A DNA stretch of 64,000 nucleotides from JACADW01 sp963747985. Lineage in GTDB: Bacteria; Acidobacteriota; UBA6911. The stretch lies in NCBI GenBank assembly GCA_963747985.1, contig CAVVHG010000013.1, forward strand, positions 109,860 to 173,859, given 5' to 3'. The notes below the pieces were generated by a model, which worked only from the letters and a program-made list of their open reading frames with translations, was not told the origin of the DNA and made no database searches. Positions 58,582-64,000 of the stretch are shown here, piece after piece (positions within the stretch are counted from its first letter, which is position 1; every line of letters starts with the position of its first letter). Both the position numbers and the translations under genes were made by a program.

Positions 58582-59615
58582 GCGGGGAGGCAAAGGAACT
58601 CCGACACGCTGAGTCCCCCAACTCGAAGCATGCGGCCTGCCCGGTCTGCCGGTCGGATCGTACGGCCTACCATGCCTCCGCACGAGACCGGATTTTCCGC
58701 GTCGCTCCCGGCTGCTTCGAGCTCCATCGCTGCTCCGGGTGCGGCTGCGTCTTTCAGCATCCGATTCCCGATGGCGCCCGCCTGGCATCGTTCTATCCGC
58801 AAGAGTACTGGTGGTCGGGCGGAGGGGGGAGTGGAGCTCCGATCGCGCGCCTGGTGCAGCGGCTCGAGCGGTCCTATCGGGAGTTCGTCGCCTCCGACCA
58901 CGTCCGGTTCCTCGAGCGATGCGCCCGCGGTCGACCACCGGGCAGGCGGCGGCTGCTCGATATCGGTTTCGGCAGCGGAACCTTCCTTGAGCTGGCAGCG
59001 CACCGCGGCTTCGCGGTCCATGGCATGGACATTTCGGAGACAGCAGTGCGTCTGGTGCGCGAACGATCGGGATTGGATGTTCGGCAGGGGGACATCGGCA
59101 GCGATTCGTGGGCCGGGCAGCGGTTCGATTTCGTGACGATGTTTCATGTTCTCGAACACCTGCCCGATCCGGCCAGGGGGATCGAGTACGCCGTCTCCCT
59201 GCTCAATCCGGATGGAAGCGCTATTGTGCAGGTCCCTAACATTGCGTCGCTGCAGGCGAAGGTTTTCGGCCTCAGGTGGTACGGGTTCGACGTGCCGAGG
59301 CATATCGTGAACTTCTCGCCGCGGGCCTTGCGCGTCCTGCTCGACCGCGCGGGGCTCGGTATAGTACGTGCCGCCCGTTTCTCGCTGCGTGACGATCCGG
59401 CAGCTCTGGCATCGAGCCTGGCGCCCGGTCTCGACCCGATGAGACGCAAACGGAACCGCGGCCGGAAGAGAGCGTTCGTCGAGGCGGCGGCGGAAATCGC
59501 CTATTTCGCCCTGGTGCTGGGCGCCCTCGTGCCGGCGGCGCTGGCAGGCGCCGCCGGGCGGGGCGCTACGATCTGGATTCAAGCCCGCCGCAGAGACCGG
59601 CAGTCCGAGTCATAG
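58578..59615 (+). CDS. Class I SAM-dependent methyltransferase with N-terminal zinc ribbon
   Basis: 345 residues from GTG 58578. CPVCRSD and HRCSGCGCVFQHPIPD form a zinc ribbon, then YPQEYWW. The SAM-binding motif is LLDIGFGSGTFLELAAHRG, followed by DFVTMFHVLEHLPDP, as in Methyltransf_23/12 sugar methyltransferases. The C-terminal AEIAYFALVLGALVPAALAGAAG is hydrophobic, so it may be membrane-associated. It is coupled to the upstream GT2 and probably modifies a sugar or lipid-linked intermediate. Confidence 0.87.
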   Translation: MSGEAKELRHAESPNSKHAACPVCRSDRTAYHASARDRIFRVAPGCFELHRCSGCGCVFQHPIPDGARLASFYPQEYWWSGGGGSGAPIARLVQRLERSYREFVASDHVRFLERCARGRPPGRRRLLDIGFGSGTFLELAAHRGFAVHGMDISETAVRLVRERSGLDVRQGDIGSDSWAGQRFDFVTMFHVLEHLPDPARGIEYAVSLLNPDGSAIVQVPNIASLQAKVFGLRWYGFDVPRHIVNFSPRALRVLLDRAGLGIVRAARFSLRDDPAALASSLAPGLDPMRRKRNRGRKRAFVEAAAEIAYFALVLGALVPAALAGAAGRGATIWIQARRRDRQSES

Positions 59616-59678
59616 GCAGCCGGCGGGTGGCAAGCCGAAGGGACTCCGGCGCCCCTGCCGGGGCGGGAGAATGGGATC

Positions 59679-60650
59679 GGCAGCCCTGCCCTGCAAGGAA
59701 GCTGTTCAACCCCTTCAGGGTTGATATCTGCTGATCATCCTGGTCCCCGGGGTTTGCACCCCGGGCTGTTCTATTCGACGCTTTCAGCGTCGTCGGTGTC
59801 GATCGCGGCTGGCACCTGTGAGGCATCGCCACCACCAGTGAATCAATGGACTGAACGGCATGGTAACGCTCTGCCGCGGGCGCAGTGCGCCGGACTCGAC
59901 CCCGAAGGGACTGAAAGGCATGGTAACGCTCTGCTCCGGGCGCAGTGCGCCGGACTCGACCCCGAAGGGACTGAAAGGCATGGCAACGCTCTGCCCCGGG
60001 CGCAGTGCGCCGGACTCGACCCCGAAGGGACTGAACGGCATGGTAACGCTCTGCCCCGGGCGCAGTGCGCCGGACTCGACCCCGAAGGGACTGAACGGCA
60101 TGGTAACGCTCTGCCCCGGGCGCAGTGCGCCGGACTCGACCCCGAAGGGACTGAAAGGCATGGTAACGCTCTGCCCCGGGCGCAGTGCGCCGGACTCGAC
60201 CCCGAAGGGACTGAAAGGCATGGTAACGCTCTGCCCCGGGCGCAGTGCGCCGGACTCGACCCCGAAGGGACTGAAAGGCATGGTAACGCTCTGCCCCGGG
60301 CGCAGTGCGCCGGACTCGATCCCGAAGGGACTGAAAGGCATGGTAACGCTCTGCCCCGGGCGCAGTGCGCCGGACTCGACCCCGAAGGGACTGAACGGCA
60401 TGGTAACGCTCTGCCCCGGGCGCAGCGCGCCGGACTCGACCCCGAAGGGATTGAACGGCATGGTAACGCTCTGCCCCGGGCGCAGTGCGCCGGACTCGAC
60501 CCCGAAGGGACTGAAAGGCATGGTAACGCTCTGCCCCGGGCGCAGCACGTCGGACTCGACCCCGAAGGGGGTCGAACAGATCAGCCCGGGGTGCAAACCC
60601 CGGGGGTGATCGGATCCACCGGAAGCCCCAACCCTGTAGGGGTTGGACAG
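59679..60650. mobile_element. Hairpin-rich inverted-repeat element with 12 tandem units (copy A)
   Basis: Terminal inverted repeats of about 80 bases run from CTGTTCAACCCCTTCAGGGT (59702) to its reverse complement ending at 60650. Each terminus contains nested hairpins (CAACCC/GGGTTG, CCCGGGGT-TTGC-ACCCCGGG, and on the left GACGCT/AGCGTC). Between them lie twelve 60-bp units (59850-60569). All of 59616-60782 lacks a convincing gene. A second copy starts at 63752. It carries no transposase, so it may be a MITE-like element or a structured non-coding repeat. Confidence 0.7.
59850..60569. repeat. 12 x 60-bp tandem repeat
   Basis: Twelve units of exactly 60 bases, starting ACTGAACGGCATGGTAACGC and ending CGACCCCGAAGGG. 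They differ only at a few positions (AAC/AAG before GGCATGG, one GCGGG, one CTCCGGG, one GATCCCG). Because 60 is a multiple of three, several frames on both strands stay open; I do not regard them as genes. The last unit (with CACGTCGG) is closest to the single unit of copy B, suggesting the others arose by amplification. Confidence 0.95.
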
Positions 60651-60782
60651 TGATCACCATGCGAGGCGAGTTCACTTCAATCCTGCTGTCTGAATTGCAG
60701 AATATGGGTAAAGGCTAGCCTGCCGGTGATTCTTTCTGATAGGATCTCGCGACGAGGCTGACTTATTGCCTGGTGCTTGCAG

Positions 60783-61589
60783 ATGCTTCAGAACGACAAA
60801 GCGAGACCGGATCCCAGAACCATCGTTGTTCTTCCCGCCTACAACGCGGCCAGGACTCTCGAAAAGACCTACGCTGACCTCCCGAAGGACAAGATCTGGA
60901 AGATCATCCTGGTGGACGACGTCAGCCAGGACCAGACGGTCGAGGTGGCGCGCTCGCTCGGGCTGTCGGTTGTTATTCACGTGCAGAACCGCGGATACGG
61001 CGGGAACCAGAAGACGTGCTACCTGGAGTCGCTCAAGGAGGGTGCCGACGTCGTAGTCATGCTGCATCCCGATCACCAGTACGACTCGCGCCTGGTTCCT
61101 GAGCTTGTTCGGCCGATCCTCGAGGGCAAAGCCGACATGGTCATGGGATCCCGCATCCTGAACGGCAAGGCGCTCGCCGGCGGAATGCCGGTCTGGAAGT
61201 ACATCGCGAACCGCGCGCTTACAATCCTGGAAAACTTCGTCTTCGGAACCAGGCTGACCGATTGCCACAGCGGGTTTCGTGCTTACAGCCGGAAGCTTCT
61301 GACGACGGTGCCTTTCCTGCTCAACGCCGACGACTTTGTGTTCGATTCCCAGATGATCGCGCAGGCCGCCTACATGGGTTTCCCCATATCGGAGATCCCG
61401 GTCCAGGCACGCTATTTCCCGGAAGCTTCCAGCGTCAACTTCAAGGTGAGCACGATCTACGGCCTGAAAACGCTCGGAGTCGTGTTTCGCTTTCTGCTGC
61501 AGCGGCTGGGCTGGGCGAACTTCCTCATCTTTGATCGCACCCTGCCGGAAGTTGTCAGCAAGTACTATCACGAAACCATATTTCGCTAG
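60783..61589 (+). CDS. Glycosyltransferase family 2 (DPM1-like)
   Basis: About 268 residues. TIVVLPAYNAARTLEKTYADLP, IILVDDVSQDQTVEVARSLG, RGYGGNQKTCYLESLKEGADVVVMLHPDHQYDSRLV and TDCHSGFRAYSRKLL. These match the DPM1/DPG synthase-like class that charges polyprenyl phosphate. HPDH replaces the usual DxD-type metal motif. ATG 60783 is used; TTG two codons upstream is possible. It follows the repeat element and begins the GT2-GT2-epimerase run. Confidence 0.87.
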   Translation: MLQNDKARPDPRTIVVLPAYNAARTLEKTYADLPKDKIWKIILVDDVSQDQTVEVARSLGLSVVIHVQNRGYGGNQKTCYLESLKEGADVVVMLHPDHQYDSRLVPELVRPILEGKADMVMGSRILNGKALAGGMPVWKYIANRALTILENFVFGTRLTDCHSGFRAYSRKLLTTVPFLLNADDFVFDSQMIAQAAYMGFPISEIPVQARYFPEASSVNFKVSTIYGLKTLGVVFRFLLQRLGWANFLIFDRTLPEVVSKYYHETIFR

Positions 61590-61625
61590 GCCGTCGCGGA
61601 AAAGGCGGGGCATTCGGGGTCCGCG

Positions 61626-62654
61626 GTGAATCCGGTGTCGGGGCTCGCTTCAATCATCATCGTAAACTGGAACGGTATCGGCTGCGTCCGTGATTGCCTC
61701 CGGTCGGTTCGCCGGCAGACCTACGCTCCTTTTGAGGTGATCGTCGTCGACAACGGCTCAACCGACGGTTCGCGCGAATGGCTGAGGGCCAATGCCGCCA
61801 ACAGCTTCCGCCTGGTTGAATTCGACGTGAACACCGGTTTCGGCCGGGGCGTGAATGCCGGCATCCGGGCAAGCGCCGGTGAATTCGTCGTCCTCCTGAA
61901 CAATGACGCGTGGGCGGATGAACGGTGGCTCGAGAACCTTGTCGCTGCCGCGCAGGATGTCGGCGCCGGGATGGTTGCCTCCAAGATCCTCTTTCACGAT
62001 CGGCGTGAGGTGATCGATAAGGCGGGGCACCTGCTATACCCGGACGGCCTCAATCGCGGCCGCGGGGCGGGCGAAACCGACACCGGCCAATACGACAAGG
62101 AGGCTGAAACGCTGTTCCCTGACGGGTGTGCGGCCCTTTACCGCCGTCGGATGCTTGAAGAGATCGGCCTCTTCGACGAGCAGTTCTTTGCCTATGGGGA
62201 CGATGCCGAGCTCGGCCTGCGAGGCAGGTGGAGGGGATGGCGGTGCGCCTATGCGCCTGCGGCTCGGGTATACCACCGGCATTCAACCAGCCTCGGGAAG
62301 TATTCCCCCATCAAGGCATACCTCGTCGAACGCAACCGCTTCTGGGTAGCTGTGAAACTGCTGCCGTGGCCTGCCCTTATTCTGTCGCCGGCATATACCG
62401 TGTGGCGGTTTTTCTGGCATGCCTGGAGCATCGGTCGGGGCCGGGGGCTCGCGGGTGGTGTGGTGCGCGAACACAGTGCGGGAAGGCTGATGGGAGCCCT
62501 GATCAGGGCATACTTCTCCGGGTTCCTTGGTCTCGGACCGATACTGCGGAAACGCCGAGAGATCATCGGCAACAGGTCGATCTCGAACTCGGAATTCCTC
62601 AGACTGATGAGACGATATCGCATATCCGCGCGCGAGCTGGCGATCCGGGATTGA
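61626..62654 (+). CDS. Glycosyltransferase family 2 (rhamnosyltransferase-like)
   Basis: 342 residues from GTG 61626. SIIIVNWNGIGCVRDCLRSVRRQTYAPFEVIVVDNGSTDGSREWL, VLLNNDAWADERWLENLV (NND), LFPDGCAALYRRRMLEEIGLFDEQFFAYGDDAELGLRGRWRGWRCAYAPAARVYHRHS and a C-terminal amphipathic or membrane region (LILSPAYTVWRFFWHAW). It resembles the WbbL-type class. It lies 36 bases after the previous GT2 and 21 bases before the epimerase. Confidence 0.88.
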   Translation: MNPVSGLASIIIVNWNGIGCVRDCLRSVRRQTYAPFEVIVVDNGSTDGSREWLRANAANSFRLVEFDVNTGFGRGVNAGIRASAGEFVVLLNNDAWADERWLENLVAAAQDVGAGMVASKILFHDRREVIDKAGHLLYPDGLNRGRGAGETDTGQYDKEAETLFPDGCAALYRRRMLEEIGLFDEQFFAYGDDAELGLRGRWRGWRCAYAPAARVYHRHSTSLGKYSPIKAYLVERNRFWVAVKLLPWPALILSPAYTVWRFFWHAWSIGRGRGLAGGVVREHSAGRLMGALIRAYFSGFLGLGPILRKRREIIGNRSISNSEFLRLMRRYRISARELAIRD

Positions 62655-62675
62655 ACATCGGTTTTGTGGACCAAC

Positions 62676-63668
62676 ATGCGAGGCAAGGTTTTCGTCACGG
62701 GAGGGACGGGGTACCTGGGCGGCCGGTTGCTCCAGTCGCTGATCTCCGACGGCTGCCAGGTGCGCGCGCTGCTTCGCAAGCCGTCCTCCCTCGATCCGCA
62801 TCCGCAGGTCGAAATCGTCACGGGCGACCTCTCCGATAGCCGCCGGCTTGCTTCCCAGATGCGGGGATGCGATACCGCGTTCCATACCGCAGCCCTTGTC
62901 GCCAGCTGGGCGCGGGATGAATCGGAGTTCTACCGCGTGAACGTCACCGGTCTCAGGAACATTCTCGAGGCCTGCGAGGTTGCCGGCGTGGCGAGCCTCG
63001 TGTACACGTCCTCCTTTTTCGCGCTCGGACCGGCACCGGTACCGGGTGCCAGTGAGCGCGCCCCGCTGGAGGGAAGGAAGATCCATCCCTACCAGCACAG
63101 CAAGCTGGAAGCGAGGCGCGAAGCCGTGCGGGCGCTGAGGGCAGGATTTCCGATCGTTGTGCTTTATCCCGGGATCATTTACGGCCCGGGAAAACGGACA
63201 CGCGGAAACCTTGTGGCGAAGCTCGTCGAAGACTTTGCATGCGGGCGGACCCCTGGCCTCCTGGGCGACGGCAGCCAGGTCTGGTCTTACGCCTACATCG
63301 ATGACGTTGCCAAAGGACACCTCCTCGCACTTTCCGCGTCGCCGAAGGGCGGCGAGTATGTCCTCGGAGGGAACAACGTGTCGCTCGCCGGTTTCTTCGC
63401 AGCCCTTTCCAGCCTGACGGGAAAGAGAGCGCCGCGCCTCCGGATTCCGCTCGCGGCAGGAATGGCCGCCGCCGGTCTGCAGGCGCTTGCGGACCGGCTG
63501 CGCAGCCGCGATCCATCGATGACGCCATCGTCAGTCCGGATGATGTACGAAAGCTGGGCGTGTGATTCGACCAGGGCTGAGGCCGACCTCGGTTACAGGC
63601 CGCGCCCCCTGCGGGAGGGGCTGATTGAAACCCTGAGAGATTTGCGAATTCCGTTCAGGCGAGATTGA
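62676..63668 (+). CDS. NAD-dependent epimerase/dehydratase (HpnA-like)
   Basis: 330 residues. Cofactor motif VFVTGGTGYLGGRLLQSLI, AFHTAALVASWARDESEFYRVNVTGLRNILEACE, catalytic YQHSKLEARREAVRAL (Tyr-x3-Lys) and VLYPGIIYGPGKRTRGNLVAKLV. It is paralogous to the HpnA protein at 13688 but sits with glycosyltransferases, so a sugar nucleotide substrate is more likely. A hairpin without T-run follows the stop at once. Confidence 0.88.
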   Translation: MRGKVFVTGGTGYLGGRLLQSLISDGCQVRALLRKPSSLDPHPQVEIVTGDLSDSRRLASQMRGCDTAFHTAALVASWARDESEFYRVNVTGLRNILEACEVAGVASLVYTSSFFALGPAPVPGASERAPLEGRKIHPYQHSKLEARREAVRALRAGFPIVVLYPGIIYGPGKRTRGNLVAKLVEDFACGRTPGLLGDGSQVWSYAYIDDVAKGHLLALSASPKGGEYVLGGNNVSLAGFFAALSSLTGKRAPRLRIPLAAGMAAAGLQALADRLRSRDPSMTPSSVRMMYESWACDSTRAEADLGYRPRPLREGLIETLRDLRIPFRRD

Positions 63669-63703
63669 CGGGTTGAAACCATGTGGGACTGGTTTTCAAC
63701 CCG
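63669..63703 (+). terminator. Hairpin after the epimerase gene
   Basis: CGGGTTGAAACCA and TGGTTTTCAACCCG form an imperfect stem starting right at the stop codon. No T-run follows, so it is a weak terminator candidate or 3' end stabiliser. Confidence 0.4.
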
Positions 63704-63751
63704 GCGCTGCGATTCAGACAGTGAGGGCTACGAGACTGGCGACGCGTGACA

Positions 63752-64000
63752 GGCAGCCTGCGCTGCAGGGACGCTGTTCAACCCTTTCAGGGTTGACATC
63801 TTCTGATCATCCTGATCCCCGGGGTTTGCACCCCGGGCTGTTCTATTCGACGCTTTCAGCGTCGTCGGGGTCGATCGCGGCTGGCATCTGTGAGGCATCG
63901 CCGCCACCGGCGAGTCAATGGGCTGAACGGAATGGTCACTCTCAGTCCCCGCGCGCAGTACGTCGGAGTCGACCCCGAAGGGGGTCGAACAGATCAGCCC
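63752..64000. mobile_element. Second copy of the hairpin-rich element (copy B, cut by window)
   Basis: From 63752 the sequence follows copy A from 59679 closely: the two hairpin motifs, CCCCGGGGTTTGCACCCCGG, GACGCTTTCAGCGTC, then one 61-base unit (63922-63982) in place of twelve and the start of the right terminus (GTCGAACAGATCAGCCC). It has the same orientation as copy A. The right end lies beyond the window. Confidence 0.85.

Noticed and set aside
59850..60569. CRISPR-like array
   Set aside because: The whole 60-base period is repeated with no variable spacers, and no cas genes are present.
59721..60653. Long open frames through the 60-bp repeats on both strands
   Set aside because: They exist only because the unit is a multiple of three; several frames on both strands are open at once, none has a ribosome site or known domain, and the flanks are non-coding inverted repeats.

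Overview
The window is GC-rich bacterial chromosome, densely coded, with one tRNA, one tmRNA and no transposase, integrase, CRISPR or phage module that I could recognise. The gene set (hopanoid-type operon, acidobacterial-style secreted proteins with an LTGEI / IPRYLE / GIAITNP layout, a type II secretion operon ordered E-F-G-H-I-J-K-L-M-C-D, many GTG and TTG starts) suggests an uncultured Acidobacteriota-like organism. This is an inference from gene content, not a placement.

Layout. 1-1166: end of a DEAD/DEAH helicase (cut by the window). 1315-2550: secreted protein. 2602-9550: polyphosphate module, with sixA and a CHAD protein on the minus strand and two Ppx/GppA-HD proteins plus ppk1 on the plus strand. 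9559-16794 (minus): hopanoid/isoprenoid cluster read as EamA transporter, ispH, hpnA, two zinc dehydrogenases, hpnD, a 54-residue ORF and hpnG. 16956-22947: tRNA-Glu(CTC), GNAT, sucC-sucD-ndk, DUF2905, mrp, GT9. 22971-24789 (minus): SDR and a NagA-like deacetylase. 24819-25827: a probable insertion scar at the tmRNA gene, made of an imperfect copy of the tmRNA 3' end, a GIY-YIG-like ORF, a 50-bp perfect palindrome and ssrA. 26237-31651: M23 peptidase, secA, guaB. 31897-45682: ECF sigma/anti-sigma pair, a secreted protein and an eleven-gene type II secretion operon ending in a secretin with a long Gly/Tyr-rich insert. 45893-48190: Wzy/WaaL-like ligase with TPRs. 48473-51787 (minus): second sigma/anti-sigma pair, a secreted helical protein and a frameshifted FG-GAP protein. 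52150-57631: three secreted proteins, two of them paralogous. 57847-63668: polysaccharide genes (three GT2, one methyltransferase, one epimerase).

The most unusual feature is a repeat element at 59679-60650. It has long terminal inverted repeats built of small hairpins around exactly twelve 60-bp tandem units. A second copy with a single unit begins at 63752 and runs off the window. The two copies lie in the same orientation on either side of a glycosyltransferase-glycosyltransferase-epimerase block. Three further families of short-period, often inverted, intergenic repeats occur elsewhere, so the genome seems rich in palindromic non-coding repeats.

Functionally the window combines envelope biogenesis (hopanoids, polysaccharide, SecA and T2SS export, secreted proteins), phosphate and energy storage (polyphosphate) and core metabolism (succinyl-CoA ligase, NDK, IMP dehydrogenase).
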